Below, piece by piece: positions 16,627 to 26,009 of a stretch of DNA of 64,000 nucleotides. Within the stretch, counting starts at the first letter, position 1. Each line of letters opens with the position of its first letter. Below the pieces are notes generated by a model. That model searched no databases, was not told where the DNA came from, and saw nothing but the letters and a program-made list of their open reading frames with translations. The DNA is from Rhodoglobus vestalii (lineage in GTDB: Bacteria > Actinomycetota > Actinomycetes > Actinomycetales > Microbacteriaceae), in NCBI RefSeq assembly GCF_006788895.1, contig NZ_VFRA01000001.1:1116001-1180000 (forward strand), read 5' to 3'. Made by a program: the position numbers and the translations under genes.

Positions 16627-18129
16627 CTACTGAGCGCTGTCGCCCTCAACGCCTGAGGAGTCGTCAGCGGCGGGGTCGTCAGTGGCGGGGTCTTCTGCTG
16701 GTGACGACGATTTTGCAGCAGAGCCGAAACCGCTGTCGGCAAAGTGCGCAAGTCCGGCATCCACTGAACTTTCTGAACTGCTGCCGCGAGCGCCTTCGCC
16801 GACTGCTTGACCGACTGCGCGACCCTGGATGAGGGAGGCAAGGTCGAGTCCGGTAGCGGCCTTGATCGACTCGAACGAGCTGCGCAATGCGATCGCGCTC
16901 TCGTTGCCGATGGTGTCAGCCGCACTGGATCCGTTGCCACCGATGACGGTGACGGAGCCGATCTGGCCGTAACCCTTGGCCCACTGCTCCATGACGAGCG
17001 GAAGTGCCTCGAGGGCGCGCTGGGCGAGGAGTGCTTCTTGGTGCTTCGCGAGCGCGCCAGCTTCTGCCTCAATGCTTGCTGCTTTTGCTTCACCGGCGAG
17101 ACGGGTTGCATCGGCATCGGCGGCGGCACGAACGCGCACAGCCTCAGCTTCGACGGCCGCGATCTGGGCTTGAGCTTCTGCACCCTTGACGAGGCGGTAG
17201 GCGTCGGAGTCCGCATCTTTTTGCGCCTTGTACAGGTTTGCGTCAGCAAGCCGCTTTACGTCAGCATCGAGTTCGGCCTGACGGTTCTCGGCACGCTGCT
17301 GGAGAACTCCCTGCTCGGCCGTGGCGCGAGCGAGTGCTTCTGCCTGCTCGGCTTCCGCGTTTGCTTTACCAACCTCAGCCTTCGAGTCTGCGGTGTTCTT
17401 GTCGAGCGCGGTCTGCTCGATCAGGTTCGCCTCAGCGACGGTGATGTTGCGCTTAGAGATTTCGCGGTTCGCGTCAGCGGTGGCCAGCTCTGCCTCGCGA
17501 CGCTTGGACTCAATCTGCGGCGTACCGAGTGACTGGATGTAGCCAACCTTGTCACCGATGCCCTTGATCTGGAATGAGTCAAGGATGAGGCCCTGCTCCG
17601 AAAGTTCGGTCGAAACGTCGGTAGCGATCTGGTCAGAGAATTTCTTGCGCTCCCGCATCAGCTCAACAACGGACAGCGTTGCGACGACACCACGGAGGGC
17701 ACCCTCAAGCTGCTCTGTTGTGAACTGCTCGATGGCCGCATCCTGCGACGCGAAACGCTCTGCGGCACGACGCACGAGGTCGGGTTCTGACCCAATCTTC
17801 ACAATGGCGACAGCCTCAACCTGAAGGGTGACGTTGTCGGCCGACTGGGCTTCTGCGGTCATCGAGACCTGACGCGAGCGAAGCGAAATCGTTTCGTGGC
17901 GCTGCGTGATCGGGTTGACCAGAGCCTTGCCATTAACAATGACAGTGACCGCCGAATCGCGCCCACTGGAATCTTTCTGGGAACGACCGGAGACGACGAG
18001 CGCTTCGTCGGCGCGGGCGACCTTAAACCATGCCCGCGCGATCAGGAGAAGGATGAGCAGCAGTACAACAACTACCACCACCCCGATTCCGATCAGGAGG
18101 ACGGTTCCGCCGGTGGCGAAGAGTTCCAT
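16627..18129 (-). CDS. Flotillin-like SPFH membrane scaffold protein
   Basis: A 500-residue protein. An N-terminal hydrophobic anchor (GGTVLLIGIGVVVVVVLLLI) is followed by the SPFH domain (residues about 35-200). A long Ala/Glu-rich coiled coil spans about 200-390 (EALARATAEQGVLQQRAENR and similar), then a Ser/Asp-rich disordered tail. Flotillins organise membrane microdomains. The start at 18129 is chosen because it puts the anchor at the N-terminus; a longer frame adds 12 unlikely residues. The tail contains a short duplicated acidic block (DPATDDPAADD). Monocistronic. Confidence 0.9.
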   Translation of the reverse strand: MELFATGGTVLLIGIGVVVVVVLLLILLLIARAWFKVARADEALVVSGRSQKDSSGRDSAVTVIVNGKALVNPITQRHETISLRSRQVSMTAEAQSADNVTLQVEAVAIVKIGSEPDLVRRAAERFASQDAAIEQFTTEQLEGALRGVVATLSVVELMRERKKFSDQIATDVSTELSEQGLILDSFQIKGIGDKVGYIQSLGTPQIESKRREAELATADANREISKRNITVAEANLIEQTALDKNTADSKAEVGKANAEAEQAEALARATAEQGVLQQRAENRQAELDADVKRLADANLYKAQKDADSDAYRLVKGAEAQAQIAAVEAEAVRVRAAADADATRLAGEAKAASIEAEAGALAKHQEALLAQRALEALPLVMEQWAKGYGQIGSVTVIGGNGSSAADTIGNESAIALRSSFESIKAATGLDLASLIQGRAVGQAVGEGARGSSSESSVDAGLAHFADSGFGSAAKSSSPAEDPATDDPAADDSSGVEGDSAQ

Positions 18130-18256
18130 AAATAAGCCTTTCAACGATGAGCGGTATCTATCCATTGTCGCCGGTTACCGGCCACTGTGCGGGAATGAGC
18201 CAAGAAATAGCAACGTCGGAACGGATTTTCGTCGGCGTTCCTGGGACGACTCCGCG

Positions 18257-19213
18257 CTAGGCTGCGTCGGCGGTGCGACCGGTGGCGGATGCGATCGCGG
18301 ATGCGATGGCTAGGTCTTCCCAACTCATACCCGAACTCTTAAACACGATGGGCCTTTCAGCATCGAGCTGCACTGTGCCGCGAACGACATCGGCCACCGG
18401 GATGAGGTCATCAGAAGTGAGCGCCCCTTCGTCGATCGCCATAACCACGTCGCCGCTTTCCCGCACCGCGGTGAGGACATCTTCCACGACCACTTGCGCC
18501 CGGGCCATGAGCGCACCGTCAAGCTCACGAGCATTCGGCTCATGGGAACCAACCGCAACGACAACGACATCCGACCGCACGGTGGTGGAGTCGAACACTG
18601 GAGTGCGGGCGGTCGTTGCACACACGATGAGCCCGGCGATCGCGACCGCTTCGGAGGCCTCGGTGCTGCCCGCTTCGACAACTCGTGCCTGGGCGATGTC
18701 GACAATTCGAGCAGTGCGAGCGACGACAGTCACGGATGCAATCGACCGCTGTTCGCCGAGAACTGCTCGAAGCGTGGCCAAGTGTTCTGTCGCTTGCGGG
18801 CCGGCCCCAAAAATGACGACATCGAGAGGATCAGGCGACCGCAGAAGTGCCGTCGCTGTGGCAGCGAAGGAGACAGCCGGCGTGCGGATGCTCGTGAGAG
18901 CGGCGCCATCCAGCAGAAGTGTCGGCGAGAGCGTTTCGGCGTCGAACAAAATGTAGAGCCCCTGAATGCGCGGCAATCCGTGACCCGGGTTGTTGGGGCT
19001 GACGGTGAGCACCTTGATGCCGGCGTGCGGGCCCACTTCCGACGGCATCAGCAAGAACTGCCCCCGGGTGAGTCTCTCGAATACGCGAGCATGATCCATC
19101 CCGGGATCGAAGCCCGCACGGAGCGCGTCCTGTACCGCATCGACCGCTTGCGCCGGGCTGATGGCGGCACGCACCGCGGCTTCGTCGAGGTATCGAGGTG
19201 TCGTAGCGGTCAT
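18257..19213 (-). CDS. Ornithine cyclodeaminase/mu-crystallin family protein
   Basis: A 318-residue NAD(P)-dependent enzyme of the OCD/mu-crystallin fold. It has the Rossmann nucleotide site VVIFGAGPQATEHLATL and the C-terminal FKSSGMSWEDLAIASA motif. Members deaminate ornithine, reduce cyclic ketimines such as delta1-pyrroline-2-carboxylate, or make opine-like products; the sequence does not settle which. The start overlaps the stop of a proline-racemase relic (ATGA). This pairing is typical of trans-3-hydroxyproline or D-proline metabolism, so a ketimine/pyrroline-2-carboxylate reductase role is my preferred inference. Confidence 0.85.
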   Translation of the reverse strand: MTATTPRYLDEAAVRAAISPAQAVDAVQDALRAGFDPGMDHARVFERLTRGQFLLMPSEVGPHAGIKVLTVSPNNPGHGLPRIQGLYILFDAETLSPTLLLDGAALTSIRTPAVSFAATATALLRSPDPLDVVIFGAGPQATEHLATLRAVLGEQRSIASVTVVARTARIVDIAQARVVEAGSTEASEAVAIAGLIVCATTARTPVFDSTTVRSDVVVVAVGSHEPNARELDGALMARAQVVVEDVLTAVRESGDVVMAIDEGALTSDDLIPVADVVRGTVQLDAERPIVFKSSGMSWEDLAIASAIASATGRTADAA

Positions 19214-19314
19214 CGGAGCACCAATCCCGGCGTGATGGCGACCGGCAGGGATGCGACTATTCGCAACGGCTCTCCGCCGGTGTAGTGGTCGCCTGTTGCG
19301 TACTGCTCTGGCAT
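19210..19314 (-). pseudogene. Proline racemase-family relic reduced to its two ends
   Basis: A 34-codon frame beginning MPEQYATGDHYTGGEPLRIV. The D-H-Y-T-G-G-E-P-x-R-I-V block is the conserved N-terminus of proline racemase/hydroxyproline epimerase/3-hydroxyproline dehydratases. It then jumps to a short C-terminus whose stop overlaps the OCD-family start. About 300 residues, including both catalytic Cys regions, are missing, yet start, ribosome binding site (GGCGG) and stop coupling remain. Confidence 0.75.
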
Positions 19315-19515
19315 CGCGCCGCCTCTTTCGCTGGACTGCAATTGCAATGGTACTGATTGCGGCGACTGGCGATGAGTTCCAAAGAGTTCGCCCTGCTGTG
19401 GATCGCTCGGCTCTTCTCTGCTCGATCACCCTCGGCGGTTCGCGGCTCGCACTCGCGACCTCGGGAAGCGCGCGAGTCCGGGACTACTGCGCTCTCTTGT
19501 GACGAACGCTGCCGC

Positions 19516-19866
19516 CTAGCGGGGCTCGACTCCACCCATCGAGCTGTCGCCCTTGTGCTGGTCGGCGCGCCCAAACGCTGTGTCGAGCACGTGTCGCATC
19601 TTTCGAATGGCACCATTGACCGCGGTTTCGACAGTTGATGCGTTATCGCTCGCGAGTTCAGGATTTTTGCCCTCGGGGCGGGCCTCAAGTTGGCAACGGA
19701 TGTCGTCACCTGTGCTGCGACCGGCGCTCTCGTCGCTCAAGTGCACCTCAACCCGGGTCAGGTGGGAACTGAAATGCGAGAGCTTGCTTTCGACCGAAGA
19801 CACGATCTCGGCGGTCGAGTCTTCGCTGAGGGTGATGTTGTTATCGGTATTGACGATGACGTGCAT
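19516..19866 (-). CDS. HPF/RaiA-family ribosome hibernation factor
   Basis: A 116-residue protein with the sigma-54-modulation/HPF fold. The N-terminal strand is MHVIVNTDNNITLSED, the core reads LSHFSSHLTRVEVHLSDES and CQLEARPEGKNPELASDN, and the C-terminal helix VETAVNGAIRKMRHVLDTAF carries basic residues. The short form lacks the C-terminal dimerisation domain of long HPF. It is expected to bind the 30S decoding region in slow growth. The start is ATG at 19866, with GGAGGC upstream. Confidence 0.8.
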   Translation of the reverse strand: MHVIVNTDNNITLSEDSTAEIVSSVESKLSHFSSHLTRVEVHLSDESAGRSTGDDIRCQLEARPEGKNPELASDNASTVETAVNGAIRKMRHVLDTAFGRADQHKGDSSMGGVEPR

Positions 19867-20012
19867 GGTCGCCTCCTGGCGGTTGCGGTGCCCCGTCGGC
19901 TGCCGCGGAGTGTGAACTTCGCGAGAGCGTCAGCAGTGCATCCACTATTCACGCTACGCCGCCAACCTGTATGCCATGTCGTCGGCTGGCCGAAGTGAAG
20001 CCGGGGGTTGAG

Positions 20013-20180
20013 TCAGCTACCTTTTGGCACCCGCGTGACCTCATCGACGTATTCAACGACGGGGAACGGTTCATAAAAATCGTGCAGCAATGCCTGCCAC
20101 TGCTGATACTCGGGGGATGCCCGAAACCCGGGCATGCCCGCAATGATGCTCTTCGCTTCGGCGAATGCCTCCCTATTTGG
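20013..20180 (-). CDS. Unrecognised short reading frame downstream of the SOUL gene (possible remnant)
   Basis: The last about 50 residues of this frame (EAFAEAKSIIAGMPGFRASP, HDFYEPFPVVEYVDEVTRVP) look protein-like in composition. They sit directly after the SOUL gene on the same strand, with a small overlap. No start or family can be named. It may be the tail of a deleted gene, as seen elsewhere in this window. Confidence 0.25.
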   Translation of the reverse strand, partial: PNREAFAEAKSIIAGMPGFRASPEYQQWQALLHDFYEPFPVVEYVDEVTRVPKGS

Positions 20181-20736
20181 TGGGGTTCTCAGCGACCTCA
20201 ACAAGCACCTCGTTATGGCGGAGAAATGAGGGCGTGAGGGGTGGGTCGAAGCGTGCGAACCAGGGTTCACCGATGGTGGTGAGCCCAGCATCCGTCACCC
20301 CGGATAGCAACCGGGTGACGTGCTTGTCGAAAGACGACTTGCTCCAGCGGCCCGTGAATCTCATCGCAGCCACAAGCCTCGCGGGCACTGTGCGCAGCGA
20401 CACCTCGCTGCGAGTTGGGAGGGGTGCCGACGCTTCATCGAAGGATGCCGGGAGCACGAAAGCGACCGTGTAGTTGCCGCCGGCGCCAGTTTGCACCACG
20501 GGTGCCGTCATAGCGACTCGTTGGGACTTTGCCTGAACTACCGGGGAGGTCATATCGATTGACTGCTGCGCGGTGTTGTCACCGGAGATGTAGCCGAAAA
20601 GAAAGCGGAACGCACGGTTTCCGGCATCCTCGAAATCAGCGGACACCTCTGTCTCGGCAACAACGTGCTCGGGGTATCGGCGCACCTCGATTGTGCCCTC
20701 GGTGGCAACGAGATCGAACGGCTGCTTCTCAGTCAT
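20173..20736 (-). CDS. SOUL-family heme-binding protein
   Basis: A 187-residue protein with the SOUL/HEBP pattern. It begins with the domain (FDLVATEGTIEVRRYPEHVV), then has FLFGYISGDNTAQQSIDMTSPVV, VAMTAPVV, YTVAFVLPASFDEASAPLP and RLVAAMRFTGRWS. SOUL proteins bind heme or related tetrapyrroles; the function in bacteria is unclear. There is no signal peptide. A further short minus-strand frame (to 20013) follows and is not recognised. Confidence 0.88.
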   Translation of the reverse strand: MTEKQPFDLVATEGTIEVRRYPEHVVAETEVSADFEDAGNRAFRFLFGYISGDNTAQQSIDMTSPVVQAKSQRVAMTAPVVQTGAGGNYTVAFVLPASFDEASAPLPTRSEVSLRTVPARLVAAMRFTGRWSKSSFDKHVTRLLSGVTDAGLTTIGEPWFARFDPPLTPSFLRHNEVLVEVAENPTK

Positions 20737-20775
20737 GTGCCGATCGTACGCTCGGCAACTGGGAGGCGATACCCG

Positions 20776-22224
20776 TCAGTTCGCGGCCGGTGAACTCGTA
20801 TGCACCTCCGAGTGCTCCGCGAGCGGCGCGCGTTCCGCCAGCAGCGCGCGAGCCGCAAGTCCGATGACCGCACTGTAGGTCGGGTACGCAAACTTCACCC
20901 CGGCGAGTGTCGAGACATCAATGCCTGCCGCCATCGCCGTAGTGACGGATTGAACGACCTCGATAGCATTTTCACCGACGGCGTGCGCTCCCAAGATCAG
21001 CTCCCGTCGACGATCAGCAATCAGTTTCAAAAAACCGCGGGCCCGGTCATCGATTACCGCACGATCGAGCTCGGTATACGGCACCGTAGCGACCACACAG
21101 TGGCGGTCACGCTGTCGAGCCTGTTCCTCTGTCAGCCCGACGCCAGCATAATCCGGGTCCGTAAAACCTCCGGCGGGAAGCAAGTGGTGGGGTGTGCGAC
21201 GGTTGGCATCAAGCACCGCATTTTCTGCGGCCGCTTCACCCTCAAAATGTGCGGCCTGCACGAGCATGTCGCGACCATTGGCATCCCCCACGGCGTAAAT
21301 ATGTGGCACAGCGCTGCGAAAATACTGGTCGACGGGAATTGACGAACGCACGACCGTGATCCCGGCGTTCTCCAATCCAAGGTCATCAACATCCGCCGGC
21401 CAACCCGTGGCCATGACGACGGCATCGAAGTCAGCAGACACCGGCTCCCCGCCCGAGCGCCAGGTAAGCATGATCGAGCCGTCTGCGGATCGTGTCAAAC
21501 TTTCCACACCGTCCAAGCCCGTATGCACCGCGACACCCTGTTCCACGAACGCGGTAGAAACGGCGGCAGAAATATCGCTGTCCGATGCCGCCAGAATTCT
21601 GGGCGCGACATCCAGCAACGCCACCTGAGAGCCAAAGGCACTGAAAACAGTGACCAGCTGAGCGCCGGTGTTGCCGGCACCGATAATCGCGATGCGGCGG
21701 GGAAGGGAGGGCAAATCGAGCACATGCTCGGGCACGGTCGCGAGTTCAGCACCCGGAATCGGCAGACGCCGCGAGTGCCCACCGACAGCAATAATCACCG
21801 AATCACCCGTGATGCGTCGCCCACTGTCAAGCGCAAGCGTCGTGGTGTCGACAAACCGTGCCCTGCCATCAAGGATGAGTTCAATCCCTAACGCCGAGAA
21901 ACGTCCGGGCTCGTCCTTCAGCGACCGAACCTTGTCCACGGTTGCGCGCACCCGGGTCACTGTCGCGTTCCACTGCACCTCGGGTGCCGAGATTGCAATG
22001 CCATATTTGTGGGCGAGTCGCACCTCGCGCACCAGTCTCGCCGTTTTTGCGAGCACCCGGGTCGGTACACAACCGGTATTGACGCAGGTCCCCCCGGTGC
22101 GGGATGCCTCCACCACCGCCACCCGGGCGCCCAACTCTGCCGCGCGAATCGCCGCCGAGGTTCCGGCCGGGCCCGCACCGATGACGACAAGGTCGTAGTG
22201 ATCGCGACCTTTAGTTAGCTCCAT
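20776..22224 (-). CDS. Pyridine nucleotide-disulfide oxidoreductase (mercuric/glutathione-reductase-like)
   Basis: A 482-residue flavoprotein. FAD site DLVVIGAGPAGTSAAIRAAE, redox disulfide GGTCVNTGCVPTRVL (C-x4-C), NAD(P) site RIAIIGAGNTGAQLV and FAD site 2 IYAVGDANGRDMLVQAA are present. The C-terminal dimerisation domain ends with FAYPTYSAVIG. The AHPTxxE catalytic block of lipoamide dehydrogenase is replaced by AYPTYS, so this is not a standard E3. The substrate is unknown. The start is chosen at Met 22224; the longer frame adds an unconserved 41 residues. Confidence 0.88.
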   Translation of the reverse strand: MELTKGRDHYDLVVIGAGPAGTSAAIRAAELGARVAVVEASRTGGTCVNTGCVPTRVLAKTARLVREVRLAHKYGIAISAPEVQWNATVTRVRATVDKVRSLKDEPGRFSALGIELILDGRARFVDTTTLALDSGRRITGDSVIIAVGGHSRRLPIPGAELATVPEHVLDLPSLPRRIAIIGAGNTGAQLVTVFSAFGSQVALLDVAPRILAASDSDISAAVSTAFVEQGVAVHTGLDGVESLTRSADGSIMLTWRSGGEPVSADFDAVVMATGWPADVDDLGLENAGITVVRSSIPVDQYFRSAVPHIYAVGDANGRDMLVQAAHFEGEAAAENAVLDANRRTPHHLLPAGGFTDPDYAGVGLTEEQARQRDRHCVVATVPYTELDRAVIDDRARGFLKLIADRRRELILGAHAVGENAIEVVQSVTTAMAAGIDVSTLAGVKFAYPTYSAVIGLAARALLAERAPLAEHSEVHTSSPAAN

Positions 22225-22410
22225 GACAGGGATCACGCCTTCACTTTTAGGGGGAGCGCTCACCACCCCATGCGAGCGTGCAATGCGCGTCACCATGGAA
22301 TTGGCGATCCTTAACAATATATCGTTCAGCGACCACATTTTCACCACAGCCTACGCACGGCCAAGTGCCCTAGATTTACCGGCACCCACCATTGATCCCA
22401 GGGAGTCACA

Positions 22411-23724
22411 TTGTCTGTATGGCGCATCCGCGACTTTCACTCCGACGATCTTGACGGCATCCTGCATCTGTGGGAAGAGCTCACGGCCCTAAAGATTGAC
22501 CCGGTGTACGGACTCTCGGAGGTGCTCGCGAGCTGTGAGAAGGATCAGGCTGTCGTTGCCATGCACGGCGATGAGGTAATCGGTGCTGCTGTCGGTCGTG
22601 CGGCCCACGCGCAGGGTTGGATTGTGTTCCTCACAACCGCGCAGCGCTGGCAGAACCAGGGTATTGGCACGGCAATGCTCGGTGCACTGGAAAAGCGAAT
22701 GGCGCCGTTCGGGCTCGCCAAACTTTCTGCGCTGCTTCCGGAGTCGGCAAGCCGCGTGGATGCTTTCGTCAATCGCGGCTTCGAAGTGAAAAAGAATTTA
22801 CGATATTTTGAGCGCCACATCCCGGTGCAGCGCGAAGAGTTGCGCTCCCTTGCCGAGTTGGGTGGGCGGATGCTTCCCCGCGACCTGTGGGAAGGTGTCG
22901 GCGGTATGCAGCGCGAAAAAGAGCTGCTTGAGCGCCGCCTGGTGATGCCGCTCGCCAAACCGGAGATGGCTGACCAGTATGGGGTGGTGCCGCCGAAAGC
23001 AGTTGTACTGTTCGGCCCTCCTGGCACGGGAAAGACCACCTTCGCCAAGGCGATCGCGTCGCGTCTGGATTGGCCATTCGTCGAGGTATTCCCGTCCCGA
23101 CTCGCCGCCGATCCGAAGGGGCTCGCGGGTGCTCTGCGAGAGACCTTCCTTAAAGTCTCCGAGCTTGAGCATGTGGTGGTTTTCATCGACGAGGTCGAGG
23201 AGATCGCGGCACAGCGTGGCGGTGAACCGCCGTCGGCCCTGCAGGGAGTTACCAACGAACTACTCAAAATCATCCCAGCGTTCCGCGAGCAGCCGGGGCG
23301 ACTCCTTGTGTGCGCCACCAACTTCATTCGCGCTCTCGACTCCGCCCTGCTCCGCCATGGTCGCTTTGATTATGTCGTTCCGATTGGGCTACCGGATGTT
23401 GCGGCGCGGCACGCTATCTGGGAGCGCTACATTCCTGCCGGTGTCACTGGACTCGTTGACCTTGACGTGCTGGTGTCCTCAAGCGAGGGTTTTTCGCCCG
23501 CCGATGTTGAGTATGCGGCGCGCCGGGCTTCTCAAGAAGCACTGGAGCGCGCTCTCTTCGACAGTGTGGATGCCGCGGCTCCCGCCAATCCTGCCGGCTC
23601 CGCCGCCCCAGCTGGCCCGACCACCGAGGACTACCTCTCAGCGATCCGTTCCACCCGCACCACTGTCTCGGCTCAAGTCGCGGCAGAGTTTCTCGAAGAT
23701 ATTGAGCGGCTCGCCCGCCTCTAG
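22411..23724 (+). CDS. GNAT acetyltransferase-AAA ATPase fusion protein
   Basis: A 437-residue protein. Residues 1-145 form a GNAT domain with acetyl-CoA loop QNQGIGTAM (81-89). Residues 160-437 form an AAA ATPase with Walker A FGPPGTGKTT (201-210), Walker B VVVFIDEVEE (255-264), a sensor-1-type CATN block and an arginine-finger region SALLRHGRFD. The ATPase resembles FtsH/proteasomal-type AAA modules but has no protease domain or central-pore aromatic loop that I can recognise. The acetyltransferase target is unknown. The start is TTG at 22411 behind GGGAG. Divergent from the disulfide reductase. Confidence 0.88.
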   Translation: MSVWRIRDFHSDDLDGILHLWEELTALKIDPVYGLSEVLASCEKDQAVVAMHGDEVIGAAVGRAAHAQGWIVFLTTAQRWQNQGIGTAMLGALEKRMAPFGLAKLSALLPESASRVDAFVNRGFEVKKNLRYFERHIPVQREELRSLAELGGRMLPRDLWEGVGGMQREKELLERRLVMPLAKPEMADQYGVVPPKAVVLFGPPGTGKTTFAKAIASRLDWPFVEVFPSRLAADPKGLAGALRETFLKVSELEHVVVFIDEVEEIAAQRGGEPPSALQGVTNELLKIIPAFREQPGRLLVCATNFIRALDSALLRHGRFDYVVPIGLPDVAARHAIWERYIPAGVTGLVDLDVLVSSSEGFSPADVEYAARRASQEALERALFDSVDAAAPANPAGSAAPAGPTTEDYLSAIRSTRTTVSAQVAAEFLEDIERLARL

Positions 23725-23760
23725 CGCAGACCGGCTGCACACATCCAGCTGACGGATTTC

Positions 23761-24612
23761 ATGGAGGATGATGAACAGGTGACAGGCACAGAGACCCAAT
23801 CCGCCCCGGTAGGTCAGCTTGCCGGGTGGGTTCGCGCTCCATTCACGGGAGCCGGTACGACCTACGACTGTTTCGAAAAAGGCTCAGGGCCGGGAGTGGT
23901 GCTGATCCCTGAGATTCCGGGGATTACCCCCGAGGTTCTCGGCCTGGGCGAGCACCTCGTTGCGGCAGGCTTCACCGTGGTCGTACCCTCCCCGTTTGGA
24001 GAGCCGGGTCGATCCATCTCCGGCGGCTACATGATGGGAACGATACTTCGACTCTGTGTCTCGTCAGAGTTCCGGGCGTTCGCCACGAATGCCCATCGGC
24101 CAATCACGGATTACCTGAGGGCCGTCGCATCCGATCTCGCCGCCCGCACTCCAGGAAAAGGCGTCGGCGTTATTGGCCAGTGCTTCACCGGCGGCTTCGC
24201 TCTGGCAGCCGCAATTGATGATTCCGTTGCCGCGTCGGTTTTGAGCCAACCCGCCACACCAATTCCGTTGGGCCGCGCCCGCCAACTCGACCCCGGGGTC
24301 TCTCGGCAAGAATTTGATCGCATCGCGGCACGAGCCAGTGCCGGCGAAGTGTGTGCGCTCGGTTTACGTTTCAGCGAAGACAGCTCCGTCCCACGAGCAC
24401 GATTCGACACCATCAAGAAGCGCCTCGGGGATGCCTTCGAGATTATCCAACTGGATTCTTCTCCGGGCAACCCCGACGGCTACGCGAAGTCCGCGCACTC
24501 GGTGCTCACCGGTGAGGTGCGCCAGAACCCCGCCAATTCGGCGTCGGCCGCCCGCGATCGCGTTGTTGCATTTTTGAAGGAACGGATCAGCAATGAGCGC
24601 ATGGACTACTGA
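23761..24612 (+). CDS. Dienelactone hydrolase-family protein
   Basis: A 283-residue alpha/beta hydrolase. The nucleophile block [12 protein letters not shown] contains the Cys typical of dienelactone hydrolases (G-x-C-x-G-G). A late His block, AHSVLTGEV, completes the triad region. The first block ([15 protein letters not shown]) matches the family oxyanion segment. It hydrolyses an ester or lactone of unknown identity in the cytosol. Its stop overlaps the start of the SDR relic, so the two were probably an operon. Confidence 0.9.
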   Translation: MEDDEQVTGTETQSAPVGQLAGWVRAPFTGAGTTYDCFEKGSGPGVVLIPEIPGITPEVLGLGEHLVAAGFTVVVPSPFGEPGRSISGGYMMGTILRLCVSSEFRAFATNAHRPITDYLRAVASDLAARTPGKGVGVIGQCFTGGFALAAAIDDSVAASVLSQPATPIPLGRARQLDPGVSRQEFDRIAARASAGEVCALGLRFSEDSSVPRARFDTIKKRLGDAFEIIQLDSSPGNPDGYAKSAHSVLTGEVRQNPANSASAARDRVVAFLKERISNERMDY

Positions 24613-25127
24613 ACAGATTCCTGACCAGAGTTTTCGGCGAGTTGTGGTCACCGGGGCGAGCTCCGGGCTCGGGGAGATCATTGCCCGCGAACTCGCCCGC
24701 ACGGGCGCGCACGTTGTGCTGGCCGTTCGCAACACCACCAAGGGAGAAGCATCGGTGGGGCCGCACCGCAGACGGCTATGAGCTGCAGCTCGGCACCAAC
24801 CATCTGGGCTATTTTGCGCTCACCGGGCTTCTCCTAGACGCACTGGGCCGCGGAACCCAACCACGGGTGGTAACCCTCAGCTCCATCGCCCATCCGGGGT
24901 ACTTGGCGACCAACCTTCAGTCCACCCTCCCCACCGGCATGGCCGTGCGGGTGATGAAGATCGGCAATCCTCTCATCGCGCAGACGGCAGAGTGGTGAGA
25001 ACTGCGCGGCGACCCCGCCGAGGTGCACGCCATCCCTGCAGCTTAGGACCCCGCAATTGCTCGCCGGCTCTGGTCAGTATCTGAGGAGTTGACGGGCGTG
25101 AGCTTCCTGGCTGTACTCAACAAGTAA
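24593..25127 (+). pseudogene. Short-chain dehydrogenase/reductase with internal deletions and stops
   Basis: The N-terminal Rossmann motif is intact ([33 protein letters not shown]). After a deletion with frameshift near 24760 the mid-protein block follows ([40 protein letters not shown]), but the catalytic YxxxK stretch has been lost. After a second deletion and stop at 24996 a third block continues (ELRGDPAEVHAIPAA, stop, RRLWSVSEELTGVSFLAVLN) to a final TAA at 25127. All three pieces fit one retinol-dehydrogenase-like SDR. Confidence 0.88.
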
Positions 25128-25198
25128 TTGCAGGGATCTCCCTCATCATTCCTCGGTTCTCCCTCAGACATTATTGCGCAGGCGCCTAAAGTGAACAC

Positions 25199-25996
25199 AT
25201 GTCTCAGACCCAGCGTGTATCTATGGAGTTGTACGAGCGAGAGTTGAAGCGCTTGCAGATCGAACTCGCGGCGATGCAGCGGTGGATTGTCGAATCAGGC
25301 TTGCGAGTGCTGGTGATCTTCGAGGGTCGAGATGCCGCAGGCAAGGGCGGAGCGATTAAGCGCATCACTCAATATCTCAATCCCCGATCGACTCGAGTGG
25401 TCGCCCTACCGCAGCCGAATGAGCGCGAGAAGGGGCAGTGGTACTTCCAGCGCTACGTTAAGCACTTGCCGACCCGGGGCGAGATCGTGCTGATGGATCG
25501 CAGTTGGTACAACCGCGCCGGCGTCGAGCGAGTGATGGGCTACTGCACTGACGACGAGTACGAACTCTTTCTTCGGCAGGTTCCCGTCTTTGAGCAGATG
25601 CTCGTCGATGACGGTATCGTGCTGATCAAGTATTGGTTCTCGGTGTCTGACAAAGTGCAGCAGCGACGTTTTAAATCCCGCCTCCATGACCCCGTGCGCC
25701 GGTGGAAACTTTCCGACACCGACCTCCAGTCCATCACTCACTGGGAGGATTACTCGCGCGCCAAAGATGCGATGTTCGCCGCCACCGATACGGAGTACGC
25801 CCCGTGGTGGACGGTCGACAGCGACGTCAAGAAAGTGGCACGTCTCAACGTGATGAATCACTTCGTCTCGCAGATCGAGTTCGAGCGCACAGAACCAAAG
25901 TCGGTAAAAATTCCGAAACGGCCGAAGGCTGCGAACTACTCACGCCCCCCGGTTGACACCCAACACTTTGTTCCCGATATTGCAGTGGATTTGTGA
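25199..25996 (+). CDS. ppk2: Polyphosphate kinase 2
   Basis: A 265-residue single-domain PPK2. Walker A region FEGRDAAGKGGAIKRITQYL (about 41-60), the lid/R-rich segment RYVKHLPTRGEIVLMDRSWY and NRAGVERVMGYC are diagnostic. The enzyme transfers phosphate between polyphosphate and nucleoside (di)phosphates. Single-domain PPK2s of this class usually phosphorylate NDPs, but the direction cannot be told from sequence. The ATG at 25199 follows about 70 bp after the SDR relic; monocistronic. Confidence 0.95.
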   Translation: MSQTQRVSMELYERELKRLQIELAAMQRWIVESGLRVLVIFEGRDAAGKGGAIKRITQYLNPRSTRVVALPQPNEREKGQWYFQRYVKHLPTRGEIVLMDRSWYNRAGVERVMGYCTDDEYELFLRQVPVFEQMLVDDGIVLIKYWFSVSDKVQQRRFKSRLHDPVRRWKLSDTDLQSITHWEDYSRAKDAMFAATDTEYAPWWTVDSDVKKVARLNVMNHFVSQIEFERTEPKSVKIPKRPKAANYSRPPVDTQHFVPDIAVDL

Positions 25997-26009
25997 GAAC
26001 GTAAGTCAT

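Noticed and set aside
22545..23327. 260-codon minus-strand frame over the GNAT-AAA gene
   Set aside because: Antisense shadow, low-complexity Arg/Ser composition, while the plus strand has complete Walker motifs.
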